Shown piece by piece: positions 26,541-34,358 of a stretch of 64,000 bases of DNA; position 1 is the first letter of the stretch; each line of letters starts with the position of its first letter. The notes below the pieces were generated by a model, which worked only from the letters and a program-made list of their open reading frames with translations, did no database searches and had not been told where the DNA came from. The stretch lies in contig NZ_QNSB01000001.1 in NCBI RefSeq assembly GCF_003315415.1, positions 372,001-436,000 on the forward strand, read 5' to 3'. The translations under genes and the position numbers were made by a program. This stretch comes from Brevibacterium sanguinis (GTDB lineage: Bacteria; Actinomycetota; Actinomycetes; Actinomycetales; Brevibacteriaceae).

Positions 26541-26570
26541 TTGGTAAAGGCCCGGCTTCATGACTAGAAT
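26541..26570 (+). promoter_or_regulatory. Candidate promoter of the DUF177-rpmF-rnc-mutM operon
   Basis: TTGGTA at 26541-26546 and TAGAAT at 26565-26570 are 18 bases apart, about 57 bases before the DUF177 start. Confidence 0.55.
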
Positions 26571-26626
26571 GGTGAGTCGCGTGTGAACGTAGGAGCAGCT
26601 TCCTGTTTCACGGAAGGAGGGCGAGC

Positions 26627-27145
26627 ATGAAGAAGCGATCGGAGTTCGTTTACGATCTCAGGTCCATGGGATTGCTCGGTCGACCCGGTGAATGGGAGAG
26701 GGTGAATGCCACTCTGCCGGCTCCTGCGGACCTGAAGATCGAAGTGATCGGGGTCGCCGAGGGTTCGCCTCTGACGCTCGAGCTGATGTTCGAGAGCGTG
26801 TCGGAGGGGATCTACGTGTCGGGCAGCGTCTCGACCGTGGCCCGGGGCGAGGACGTGCGGACTCTCGACGAGATCGAGCTGCCCATAGATGTCGACATCA
26901 ACGAGATGTACGTCTATGAGCAGGCCGATGGCGATGAGGAGTCCTATGTCATCGACCGTGATCAGCTCGACCTCGAGCCCGCGATCAGAGATGCTGTGGT
27001 GATGGCTCTTCCGTTCAGTCCGGTTGCGGACGACAGCGAGGAGTTCAGCTTCACCCTGGGTGAAGACCTGGAGGTCGAAGCCGGCGAGAGCGAATCGCCG
27101 TTCGCAGCACTGAAGGACCTATTGGATGAGAAGAAAGAGAGCTAG
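26627..27145 (+). CDS. DUF177 (YceD) family protein
   Basis: A 172-residue acidic protein of the YceD/DUF177 family, the conserved neighbour of rpmF. In several bacteria YceD is tied to 23S rRNA or L32 metabolism; the biochemical role is not settled. Visible are the N-terminal [17 protein letters not shown], the [13 protein letters not shown]-like core near 60-70 and the C-terminal [16 protein letters not shown]. The CxxC pair found in many homologues is absent, matching the Cys-free L32 encoded next. A GGAAGGAGG Shine-Dalgarno lies shortly before the ATG, and rpmF follows two bases after the stop. Confidence 0.9.
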   Translation: MKKRSEFVYDLRSMGLLGRPGEWERVNATLPAPADLKIEVIGVAEGSPLTLELMFESVSEGIYVSGSVSTVARGEDVRTLDEIELPIDVDINEMYVYEQADGDEESYVIDRDQLDLEPAIRDAVVMALPFSPVADDSEEFSFTLGEDLEVEAGESESPFAALKDLLDEKKES

Positions 27146-27147
27146 AC

Positions 27148-27351
27148 GTGGCTGTTCCCAAGCGTAAGATGTCGCGCAGCAACACCCGCCACCGTCGTTC
27201 GCAGTGGAAGGCGCAGGCGCCCAACCTCGTCAAGACTGTGGAGAACGGTCGCGTTGTGTACTCGCGCCCTCACCAGGCCAAAGTCGTCGAAGACTCAGCA
27301 GGCACCCCGCTGTACCTCGAGTACAAGGGACGCAAGGTCGCTGACGTCTGA
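27148..27351 (+). CDS. rpmF: 50S ribosomal protein L32 (cysteine-free form)
   Basis: A 67-residue basic ribosomal protein starting [24 protein letters not shown] is the universal N-terminus (split here as residues 1-20 and following). The two CxxC zinc-binding pairs of the zinc form are missing: the protein contains no Cys, so it is the zinc-independent version, as usual in Micrococcales. It is the second gene of the DUF177-rpmF-rnc-mutM unit. Confidence 0.97.
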   Translation: MAVPKRKMSRSNTRHRRSQWKAQAPNLVKTVENGRVVYSRPHQAKVVEDSAGTPLYLEYKGRKVADV

Positions 27352-27354
27352 GCT

Positions 27355-28059
27355 GTGGAGACTGATACCACAGCAGCCTTGATGGAGAGTCTCGGGATCG
27401 ACATCGATCCCGAGACTCTTCGTCTTGCCCTGACCCACCGCTCCTTCGCCTTCGAGGCCGGCGGGATCCCCACGAACGAGCGCCTCGAGTTCCTCGGCGA
27501 CTCCGTGCTCGGACTCGTCGCCACCGAATCGCTCTACTACGACAACCCCGACCTGGCCGAAGGGGCGCTGGCGAAGATGCGCTCGGCCGTGGTCAACACC
27601 CGCGCGCTGGCCGCGATCGCCCGGGCCCACGGCATCGGCCGGCACATCCTGCTCGGCAGGGGCGAGGAGCTCACGGGAGGCCGGAACAAGGACTCGATCC
27701 TCGCCGACACCGTCGAGGCCCTCATCGGCGCGACCTACGTCTCCTCGGGGCGCGAGGCGGCCTTCGCCTTCGTCCACCGGCTCATCGACGACATGCTCGT
27801 CGACGCCGTCAACCTCGGCGCCGGGATGGACTACAAGACGACTCTGCAGGAGGCCGCGGCCGACCTCGGGCTGGGCGCCGTGAGCTACGAGATCACCTCG
27901 TCGGGTCCCGACCATGCCATGGTCTTCACCGCGACCGCCCTGCTCGGCGGGAACGGCTGGGGCAGCGGCGACGGCACGTCGAAGAAGGCCGCCGAGGCGG
28001 CAGCCGCGGAGGTCGCGGTCAAGGCGATCCGCACGATCTACCCCGACTACAAGCGCTGA
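27355..28059 (+). CDS. rnc: Ribonuclease III
   Basis: A 234-residue double-strand-specific endoribonuclease that processes rRNA precursors and mRNAs. The catalytic signature NERLEFLGDSVLGLV lies near residues 40-54, a second acidic cluster DSILADTVEALIGA near 105-118, and a C-terminal dsRNA-binding domain spans about 160-232 (YKTTLQEAAADLG to SKKAAEAAAAEVAVKAI). The start is GTG at 27355, three bases after the rpmF stop; an ATG at 27382 would shorten it by nine residues, and neither has a good Shine-Dalgarno. Confidence 0.96.
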   Translation: METDTTAALMESLGIDIDPETLRLALTHRSFAFEAGGIPTNERLEFLGDSVLGLVATESLYYDNPDLAEGALAKMRSAVVNTRALAAIARAHGIGRHILLGRGEELTGGRNKDSILADTVEALIGATYVSSGREAAFAFVHRLIDDMLVDAVNLGAGMDYKTTLQEAAADLGLGAVSYEITSSGPDHAMVFTATALLGGNGWGSGDGTSKKAAEAAAAEVAVKAIRTIYPDYKR

Positions 28060-28121
28060 GCGCGTGACCGAGACTCTCCCTGGCACCACGCCGAGGACGG
28101 CGTGCCCGCGAGGATCCGGCG

Positions 28122-29036
28122 ATGCCTGAGCTGCCCGAGGTCGAGAGCGTCCGTCGCGGCGTCCATGAGTGGACCGCCGGCGCGACGATCACCCGCGCCG
28201 AGGTGCTCGACCCGCGGATCCTCGGCACCACCTCCCAGCGGCGGGTGTCTCCCGACGCCGTCGCCGACTTCGTCGATGCCGTCACCGGTCGGAGCATCCG
28301 TGCGGCCGAGAGGCGCGGGAAGTTCATGTGGCTGACCCTCGGCGAGGACCGGCTCAGCCTCATCGTCCACCTCGGGATGAGCGGTCAGCTGCGCGTCCAC
28401 GCCGCCGCCGATCCCCGGCACCGGCACACCCGGGCCGTGTTCGCCCTCGAGCGGGCGGGCGAGACCTACGAGATGCGGTTCGTCGATCAGCGGATCTTCG
28501 GTCACCTCGGCGTCGCACCCCTGACCTGGTCGCAGGGTCGGCTCGTGCCCGCCTCGGCCTCCCACATCGCCGCCGACCCCCTCGAGGAGGCCTTCGACGC
28601 CGAGGCGGCCGTCTCCCTGCTGTCGACGAAGCGGACCGCGCTCAAGGCCGCGCTGCTCGACCAGGGCCTCGTCAGCGGGATCGGCAACATCTACGCCGAC
28701 GAGGCGCTGTTCCGCGCGCGGGTCCATCCCCTCGCGATCCCGGCACGGACGAGGAGATCACGGCTCGTCGCGGTGCTCGAGTCCGCGGCGAGCGTGATGA
28801 GCGATGCCTTGCTCGTCGGCGGAACGAGCTTCGACTCCCTCTATGTCAACGTCAACGGCGAGTCCGGCTACTTCGACCGTGCGCTGCTCGCCTACGGTCG
28901 CGAGGGTCAGGAGTGCGTGCGGTGTGGCACCCCGATCCGGCGTCTCGTCATCGGCGGTCGCTCCTCCCACTTCTGCCCGAAGTGCCAGAAGGCCCCGACC
29001 GCCCCGAAGCCGCTGAGGCCGGTGCCCGGGCGCTGA
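28122..29036 (+). CDS. mutM: Formamidopyrimidine-DNA glycosylase
   Basis: Bifunctional DNA glycosylase/AP lyase, 304 residues, excising oxidised purines such as 8-oxoguanine. The N-terminal MPELPEVESVRRG supplies the catalytic Pro and Glu. A central LKAALLDQGLVSGIGNIYADEALF-type H2TH segment lies near residues 170-195 and a C-terminal zinc finger uses CVRC and CPKC near 266-288. The ATG follows GAGGA by a few bases. rnc lies 62 bases upstream, an adjacency conserved in actinobacteria. Confidence 0.97.
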   Translation: MPELPEVESVRRGVHEWTAGATITRAEVLDPRILGTTSQRRVSPDAVADFVDAVTGRSIRAAERRGKFMWLTLGEDRLSLIVHLGMSGQLRVHAAADPRHRHTRAVFALERAGETYEMRFVDQRIFGHLGVAPLTWSQGRLVPASASHIAADPLEEAFDAEAAVSLLSTKRTALKAALLDQGLVSGIGNIYADEALFRARVHPLAIPARTRRSRLVAVLESAASVMSDALLVGGTSFDSLYVNVNGESGYFDRALLAYGREGQECVRCGTPIRRLVIGGRSSHFCPKCQKAPTAPKPLRPVPGR

Positions 29037-29075
29037 CCGATCGCGTCTTGCCAGCCGGCGAGCCGCGGTAGTGGG

Positions 29076-29081
29076 TAGGAT
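29076..29081 (+). promoter_or_regulatory. Candidate -10 box TAGGAT, leaderless start
   Basis: TAGGAT ends exactly six bases before the ATG at 29088 of the DinB-like protein; no Shine-Dalgarno is seen. Confidence 0.5.
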
Positions 29082-29087
29082 CAGGTC

Positions 29088-29726
29088 ATGACCGCCACCT
29101 GGAATGCCATCCATGCCGAGCGCGCACGACTGGCGACCCTGCTCGACGATCTCACCGCCGAGCAGTGGAGGGCACGCTCCCTCTGCGCCGAGTGGACGGT
29201 CGAAGACGTCGTCGCCCATCTCAGCGCGGCCGCGAGCACGACGACCCTGCGCTGGCTGGTGAGCATCGCGGGAGCCGGTTTCAATGCCGACCGGCACAAT
29301 GCCCGGGCCCTGAGCCGCCACCTCGGCGACGATCCCGCGGCGACGCTGGCCGAGTACCGCCGCACGATCCCCCTGACGATCGCGCCGACGAAGGACCTGG
29401 CCGCATTCCTGGGAGAGGTCATCGTCCACGGTCAGGACATCGCTCAGCCTCTCGGGATCGCATTGGTTCCCAACCGGACCGCGCTGAGCGAGGTCGCCGA
29501 GTTCTACGCCGCCAGGGACTTCGCGGTCAACAGCAGAACCCTCGTCAAGGGGCTGCGCCTCGAGGCCGACGACGCCGACTTCGCCACCGGCGAGGGCCCG
29601 CTCGTGCGCGGAGGCCTCCTCGCCCTGGTCATGGCCATGGCAGGCCGCGACGTGTCGCTGGACTGCCTCGAGGGCGACGGTGTCGAGGAGCTGAAGCGGC
29701 GCCTGGGAGGATCGCTCGCGGCCTGA
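29088..29726 (+). CDS. Maleylpyruvate-isomerase-like (DinB-fold, TIGR03083) protein
   Basis: A 212-residue helical protein of the mycothiol-dependent maleylpyruvate isomerase/DinB-like group. The N-terminal helix pattern ARLATLLDDLTAEQW, the SLCAEWTVEDVVAHLS segment (residues 38-54) with a metal-ligand-type His, and the second conserved GEVIVHGQDIAQPL near residue 107 are typical. Members are thiol- and metal-dependent enzymes with varied, mostly unknown substrates; actual maleylpyruvate isomerase activity is doubtful. It is not part of an aromatic-degradation cluster here. It is followed by 76 bases without a gene, then the converging BCCT gene. Confidence 0.82.
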   Translation: MTATWNAIHAERARLATLLDDLTAEQWRARSLCAEWTVEDVVAHLSAAASTTTLRWLVSIAGAGFNADRHNARALSRHLGDDPAATLAEYRRTIPLTIAPTKDLAAFLGEVIVHGQDIAQPLGIALVPNRTALSEVAEFYAARDFAVNSRTLVKGLRLEADDADFATGEGPLVRGGLLALVMAMAGRDVSLDCLEGDGVEELKRRLGGSLAA

Positions 29727-29802
29727 GCCGAACGCCGAACGGCGGCCTCCCAGCGGCAGGTGAGTGCCGGTGACAGACCGCCGTGGCGAATCGGAGCCGG
29801 CG

Positions 29803-31659
29803 TCAGAGCGGGTCGTCGGCGGTGCTCCGGGACCGTGTCGCAGCGGATTCGGTCGTGGCTCCCGGGCCTGTCGCCGAATCCGACCCCTCGGCCCGCTTGA
29901 GATCCTCCTCCGACACCACCGACATCTCCTGGGTGGACAGACCGAACACCTCGCCGTCGTACTCGTCGACCGCCGTGGCGACGGTCTCGTCGAGCAGATG
30001 GGTGGCGAGCTCCCGCTTGATGATGAGCGGATCACGACGCAGGTCCTTCCACAGCGCCACGCAGAGCAGGAGCATGACGAGGACGAACGGCAGCGCGGAG
30101 ACGATCGTGATGTTCTTCAGACCGTTGAGCGCAGCCGCCGGGTCCTCGCCTCCGGCCAGGAGCATCACCGCCGCAACCGCACCGGTGGCCACACCCCAGA
30201 AGATCACCGTCTTCTTCCGCGGTTCGATCGCCCCGTTCTCACTCAGCCCGCCCATGACGATCGACGCCGAGTCGGCACCGGTGACGAAGAAGATCCCGAT
30301 GAGGACGACGGTGACGACCATGAGGATGACCCCGATGATCCCCGGCAGGGGCAGAGCACGCAGCAGGTCGAAGAGGATGAGGTCGAAGTTGATGTCCGGC
30401 ACCCCGTCGACGACGTTCGCCAGGGCCTCCACGGTGCCCTCACCGCGTTCGGCCCGCTCCTGCAGGCCGATGGCGCCACCGCCGAAGATCGCGAACCAGA
30501 TGAGCGAGATGACGGACGGGACGATGAGCACACCGGTGACGAACTGGCGGATGGTGCGGCCCCGCGAGATGCGGGCGATGAACAGGCCGACGAAGGGCGA
30601 CCAGGAGATCCACCACGCCCAGTAGAAGACGGTCCAGCTCGAGAGCCAGTCGGAGACGGTCTGTCCGCCGTCCGCGGCGGTGCGGGAGGCCATCTCCGGA
30701 AGATCCGAGATGAAGGCGCCGACGGCGGACGGGACGACGTTGAGGATGAAGAGCGTCGGCCCGCCGATGAAGACGATGATGGCGAGGATGACGGCGAGCA
30801 CCATGTTGATGTTCGACAGCCACTGGATGCCCTTCTCGACACCGGACACCGCCGAGGCGACGAAGGCCGCGGTGAGGATCGCGATGATGATGACGAGGAC
30901 CGGGGAGGTGACATCGCTGAGGAATCCGGCCGATTCGATGCCGCCGCCGATCTGGATCGCGCCGAGGCCCAGCGAGCATGCGGAGCCGAAGAGGGTGGCG
31001 AGGATCGCGAGGATGTTGATGAGCTTCCCGCCGGCGCCGTGGACGGCGCGTTCGCCGAAGAGCGGGGTGAACATCGAGGAGAAGAGCTGCGAGCGGCCGA
31101 GGCGGAAGGTGCCGTAGGCGACCCCGAGTCCGACGATCGCGTACATCGCCCACGGGAAGAGGGTCCAGTGGAACAGCGTCGTTCCCATGGCGACGTCCAG
31201 GGCCTCGGGGCTGGAGCCCTCGACGGTGCCCGGCGGCGGGGACATGTAGAAGTAGAGCGGCTCGCCGACACCGTAGAACACGAGCCCGATGCCCATACCG
31301 GTGGCGAACATCATCGCGATCCACGAGGAGGTCTTGAATTCGGGGACCTCGTCGTCCTTGCCCAGGGGGATCCGCCCGAACTTGCTCACCGCGACGACGA
31401 TGACGAAGATCGTGAAGATCGTGGCGGCGATGACGAAGAGCCAGCCGAAGTTGTCCATCACGCCGGTCAGGGCGGCGGTCGCGACGCTGCCGAGTCCGCT
31501 GGGGGAGATGAAGCCCCATGCCACGAAGGCGATGGCGAGCACAGCGGCGGTTCCGAAGACGACCGGATCGAGTCCCTTCGGCTTGAAGGGCCGCAGCTTC
31601 GTGGTCGGATTCTTGAGGAACTCGATGAGCTCTCGAGTCTTGTCCTGTTCTCTATTCAT
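29803..31659 (-). CDS. betP: BCCT family transporter (glycine betaine, BetP-like)
   Basis: A 618-residue sodium- or proton-coupled carrier with twelve membrane helices. The glycine-rich MGIG motif, in FATGMGIGLVFYGVGEP near residues 108-124, and the TM8 aromatic segment YWAWWISWSPFVGLF near 315 match betaine carriers such as corynebacterial BetP. The C-terminal tail of about 90 residues is charged, as in BetP, where it participates in osmosensing (family knowledge). Choline or ectoine cannot be excluded as substrates. The gene is monocistronic on the minus strand. Confidence 0.9.
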   Translation of the reverse strand: MNREQDKTRELIEFLKNPTTKLRPFKPKGLDPVVFGTAAVLAIAFVAWGFISPSGLGSVATAALTGVMDNFGWLFVIAATIFTIFVIVVAVSKFGRIPLGKDDEVPEFKTSSWIAMMFATGMGIGLVFYGVGEPLYFYMSPPPGTVEGSSPEALDVAMGTTLFHWTLFPWAMYAIVGLGVAYGTFRLGRSQLFSSMFTPLFGERAVHGAGGKLINILAILATLFGSACSLGLGAIQIGGGIESAGFLSDVTSPVLVIIIAILTAAFVASAVSGVEKGIQWLSNINMVLAVILAIIVFIGGPTLFILNVVPSAVGAFISDLPEMASRTAADGGQTVSDWLSSWTVFYWAWWISWSPFVGLFIARISRGRTIRQFVTGVLIVPSVISLIWFAIFGGGAIGLQERAERGEGTVEALANVVDGVPDINFDLILFDLLRALPLPGIIGVILMVVTVVLIGIFFVTGADSASIVMGGLSENGAIEPRKKTVIFWGVATGAVAAVMLLAGGEDPAAALNGLKNITIVSALPFVLVMLLLCVALWKDLRRDPLIIKRELATHLLDETVATAVDEYDGEVFGLSTQEMSVVSEEDLKRAEGSDSATGPGATTESAATRSRSTADDPL

Positions 31660-31929
31660 GGGGTGTGGTCCGAGCCGGCAGCGGCCAAGGATGATGTCCG
31701 GGCTCGGCGCTCCTTCCAGCGACTCGACTCCCTTGGCCAGTAATCAAAGGTAACCCAGCTCACGGTGCTTTCGCCCAATTTGGCGATACTTCTCACCTTC
31801 CGGACCCGCAGGTTTGCGCACGATCATCGTCACAAAATCAGTGGGATGCGGGCCTGGTTCCCCGTGGACGGAGGGCGGAGCACAGGGCCGTCGGCCCGGA
31901 TCCGTGGGGTGTTCGCGTCGGATGCGACG
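31660..31929. other. Gene-free region upstream of betP
   Basis: About 270 bases between the betP start and the tRNA-Asn terminator. It is less GC-rich than the surroundings and presumably carries the betP promoter; TTGGGC and TTACCT on the minus strand at a 19-base spacing are a weak candidate. ACGATCATCGT at 31820-31830 is a short palindrome. No ORF with coding character is seen. Confidence 0.5.
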
Positions 31930-31957
31930 AAGGCCCCGTCGCGAACGACGGGGCCTT
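31930..31957 (-). terminator. Terminator hairpin after tRNA-Asn
   Basis: AAGGCCCCGTC and GACGGGGCCTT form a perfect 11-bp stem with a 6-base loop, starting seven bases beyond the 3' end of tRNA-Asn on the minus strand. Confidence 0.8.
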
Positions 31958-31963
31958 GAGATG

Positions 31964-32036
31964 CTCCCCCGGCTGGGCTCGAACCAGCGACCCTTCGATT
32001 AACAGTCGAATGCTCTGCCAACTGAGCTACGGAGGA
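31964..32036 (-). tRNA. tRNA-Asn (anticodon GTT)
   Basis: A 73-base cloverleaf on the minus strand: acceptor TCCTCCG pairs with CGGGGGA (one T-G pair), the anticodon stem TTCGA/TCGAA encloses CTGTTAA with anticodon GTT, and GGTTCGAGCC forms the T loop. The discriminator is G. It stands alone, followed by its own terminator. Confidence 0.97.
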
Positions 32037-32128
32037 CCGGCGCTGCTGCCAGCGCACGAGTCCCCATCGTATCAAACGATCATGGTCGCGTCGTCCTCGC
32101 CGCATGCCGTGACGATCCGCCGCCGACC

Positions 32129-32857
32129 TCATCGGCTCCGCCTCCTCAGGGACAGCGAGCCCAGGGTGAGGAGGAGCACGACGAATCCGCCGAGCACCGC
32201 GTCGTCGACCGCCACCGCACGCAGATCGGGAGCGGCGGCGGTCACCTCGGTGAGGGCGTCGAAGGCATACGTCATCGGCATCAGGTGAGCGAGGATCTCG
32301 AGCGCCCGCGGCAGCTGATCGGTGGGCAGGAAGAGCCCGGCGAGCAGGATCTGCGGGAAGACGAAGGCGGGCATGAACTGAACCGCCTGGAACTCGGTGG
32401 CGGCGAAGGCGCTCGCGAAGAGCCCGAATGCCGTGCCGAGGATGCCGTTGAGCATCGTGGTGGCGACGAAGACGACGAGATGGTCGCCGGGGTCGAATCC
32501 GCAGACGAGGACCGCCCAGCTCACGCAGATGATCGACTGGACCAGGGCGAGCAGACCGAAGGCGAGGGCATAGCCGAGGATGAAGTCGGCCTTGGACAGG
32601 GGCATCGTCAGCAGGCGCTCGAGAGTGCCCGAGCGTCGTTCGCGCAGGGTCGCGATCGAGGTGACGAGAAACATCGTGACGAACGGGAACATGGCGATCA
32701 GCTGTCCCGCGATCCGGTCGAAGACCGGCGTCTCGGTGAATATCCAGGCGACGAGCCCGATGAGCAGGGCGGGAACGATGAGGAGCAGGGCCAGCGTCCG
32801 CCGGTCGTGGACGACCTGGGCGAGCACCCGTCGGGAGGTCGCGATCGTGCGGTTCAT
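32129..32857 (-). CDS. ABC-2 type transporter permease
   Basis: A 242-residue membrane protein with six hydrophobic helices of the ABC-2 exporter type: a basic N-terminus, RRTLALLLIVPALLIG near residue 19, the ATLRERRSGTLERLLTMPLS coupling segment near 69-88 and the FVFPQILLAGLFLP helix near 166. With the ATPase encoded upstream it would form an exporter; the substrate is unknown. It starts four bases inside the ATPase gene's end (overlap), so the two are translationally coupled. The gap of 92 bases to tRNA-Asn holds no gene. Confidence 0.9.
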   Translation of the reverse strand: MNRTIATSRRVLAQVVHDRRTLALLLIVPALLIGLVAWIFTETPVFDRIAGQLIAMFPFVTMFLVTSIATLRERRSGTLERLLTMPLSKADFILGYALAFGLLALVQSIICVSWAVLVCGFDPGDHLVVFVATTMLNGILGTAFGLFASAFAATEFQAVQFMPAFVFPQILLAGLFLPTDQLPRALEILAHLMPMTYAFDALTEVTAAAPDLRAVAVDDAVLGGFVVLLLTLGSLSLRRRSR

Positions 32858-33573
32858 GACCGACCTCCCCGGGCGCAGCTGATGAATGCCTCCTCGATCG
32901 AGTCCGTCCCGGTCTCCTCGATGAGACCGGTGGGTGTGCCGTGGGCGAGGAGCCGGCCGGCCGAGAGCAGCAGCAGGTCGTCGCAGCGGGTGGCCTCATC
33001 CATGACATGGCTGGACACGAGGAGCGTGGTACCCGAGGAGGCGAGCCGGTGGAACAGATCCCACAGGGAGGCCCGCAGGATCGGGTCGAGCCCGACCGTC
33101 GGTTCGTCGAGCACGAGCACCTCCGGTCCCCCGAGGAGGGCCGCGGCCAGGGACACCCGTGAGCGCTGTCCCCCAGAGAGATCGCCGACCGGTCGGTTCG
33201 CGACGTCGGTGAGATCGGTCGCCTCGATGACGGACTCGATGTCCCCGGTCCCGAGGACCGCCGCGAAGTACCTGAGGTTCTGCCGGACGCTGAGGTCGTC
33301 GTAGACGCTCGCGGACTGGGTGACATAGGCCAGGCGCGTGCGCAGCCGCTTGTCGCCGGCGGCGAGTCCGAGCACCGTGACGCTGCCGCTGGTGATCCTC
33401 TGCGTCCCGACGATCGAGCGCATCAGGGTGGTCTTGCCCGAGCCCGAGGGCCCGAGCAGCCCGGTGATGGCTCCCCGCTCGACGCTCAGGCTGAGTCCGT
33501 CGAGGACCGTGGTGCGCCCGCGGACCACGACGAGATCGGCGATGCCGATGGCGGGCGACTGATTATTCATCAT
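32854..33573 (-). CDS. ABC transporter ATP-binding protein (exporter)
   Basis: A 239-residue ABC ATPase: Walker A GPSGSGKTT near residues 36-44, a Q-loop VTQSASVYDDL, the signature LSGGQRSRVSLAAALLGG, Walker B LVLDEPTVGLDP and the switch His in VSSHVMDEA. It drives the ABC-2 permease encoded downstream. It starts at the first of two tandem ATGs, with GGAGG about twelve bases upstream, and overlaps the tetR 3' end by eleven bases. The start lies inside a large palindrome (33561-33586), so binding of the upstream-encoded TetR protein there is plausible. Confidence 0.92.
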   Translation of the reverse strand: MMNNQSPAIGIADLVVVRGRTTVLDGLSLSVERGAITGLLGPSGSGKTTLMRSIVGTQRITSGSVTVLGLAAGDKRLRTRLAYVTQSASVYDDLSVRQNLRYFAAVLGTGDIESVIEATDLTDVANRPVGDLSGGQRSRVSLAAALLGGPEVLVLDEPTVGLDPILRASLWDLFHRLASSGTTLLVSSHVMDEATRCDDLLLLSAGRLLAHGTPTGLIEETGTDSIEEAFISCARGGRS

Positions 33574-33586
33574 GTGATGAATAATC
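33561..33586. promoter_or_regulatory. 12-bp-arm palindrome at the tetR/ABC-ATPase junction (candidate TetR operator)
   Basis: GATTATTCATCA and TGATGAATAATC are perfect inverted repeats separated by two bases. The site is AT-rich against a GC-rich background and covers the last codons and stop of tetR and the first codons of the ATPase gene. Confidence 0.7.
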
Positions 33587-34309
33587 CTCCCGGACGGATG
33601 CGATGTCAATGGTCGGCGGCTCCGTCTCCTCGCCGGCCACCGACTGCGGATCCCCATCGGCCCGAGCGGATCCTTGTCCGTCCGGCCGCGGTCCCAAAGC
33701 AGACGCGAATGCCGAGTCGAGCATCGGACCGAACGTCGCGGCCACCTCGGCGGCGCTCATGGCGGTGAGGCCGTGAGGCCGCACGAGGTAGCGGTCGACG
33801 AGGATGCCGACCATGAATGCGTGGAACCGGACGAACAGCGCGTCCCTGCGAGCCGTGTCGAGGTCGAGCCCTTCGACGATGAGTGCGAAGAGCCGATCGC
33901 GGACGAACTCCTCCATCATCGAGGACACACCCGAGTCGTCGAGGATCGATCGCACGATCGCCGTCAGCCGTGCCGAGACCTCCGGTCGATCCCAGATGGG
34001 CACGACGACCCTGAGCAGCTCCGTCCCGAAGGACTCGACCTCGGCGGGATCGGGCAGCGAGGCGCGCAGGATCTCGACCGGATTGACCGGCAGAGCCAGC
34101 GAAGCGAGGAACAGGTCCTCCTTGTTCCTGAAGTAGTGATGGACGAGCGCCGGATCCACTCCCGCCGAGCGCGCGATCTGACGCAGCGAGGTGCGGGCGA
34201 AACCGCCGGAGGCGAACTCCTTCGCCGCGGCCGCCACGATCGCCTCCCGGCGGTCGGTGGGGGAATCCGCGCGGGGCCGACCTGGCCGTCGTCGAGGTGC
34301 TTGACTCAT
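33563..34309 (-). CDS. TetR/AcrR family transcriptional regulator
   Basis: A 248-residue regulator. After a basic, Pro/Arg-rich arm, residues 20-66 form the TetR HTH (IVAAAAKEFASGGFARTSLRQIA then SAGVDPALVHHYFRNKEDLF), followed by a helical ligand-binding domain. The acidic C-terminal 40 residues are unlike the core. It heads a tetR-ATPase-permease unit and probably represses it. The ATG at 34309 is chosen because it precedes the HTH by a normal distance and CACGAT lies six bases upstream; the frame is open further back into smc. It is divergent from smc across 49 bases. Confidence 0.92.
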   Translation of the reverse strand: MSQAPRRRPGRPRADSPTDRREAIVAAAAKEFASGGFARTSLRQIARSAGVDPALVHHYFRNKEDLFLASLALPVNPVEILRASLPDPAEVESFGTELLRVVVPIWDRPEVSARLTAIVRSILDDSGVSSMMEEFVRDRLFALIVEGLDLDTARRDALFVRFHAFMVGILVDRYLVRPHGLTAMSAAEVAATFGPMLDSAFASALGPRPDGQGSARADGDPQSVAGEETEPPTIDIASVREDYSSHDE

Positions 34310-34315
34310 TCCCCT

Positions 34316-34321
34316 ATCGTG
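34316..34321 (-). promoter_or_regulatory. Candidate -10 box CACGAT, leaderless start of tetR
   Basis: On the minus strand CACGAT ends exactly six bases before the tetR ATG at 34309. Confidence 0.35.
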
Positions 34322-34358
34322 CCGCATCCCCGCACCGGGCCGATATGCTGGACGGACG

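Noticed and set aside
29764-31743. A 659-residue plus-strand open frame over the BCCT gene
   Set aside because: The Asp/Glu/Arg/Gly-rich reading is the antisense shadow of a twelve-helix transporter.
32854-34309. TetR-ABC operon as a drug-resistance island
   Set aside because: ABC-2 exporters with TetR regulators are common and the substrate cannot be read from the sequence; base composition matches the neighbours.
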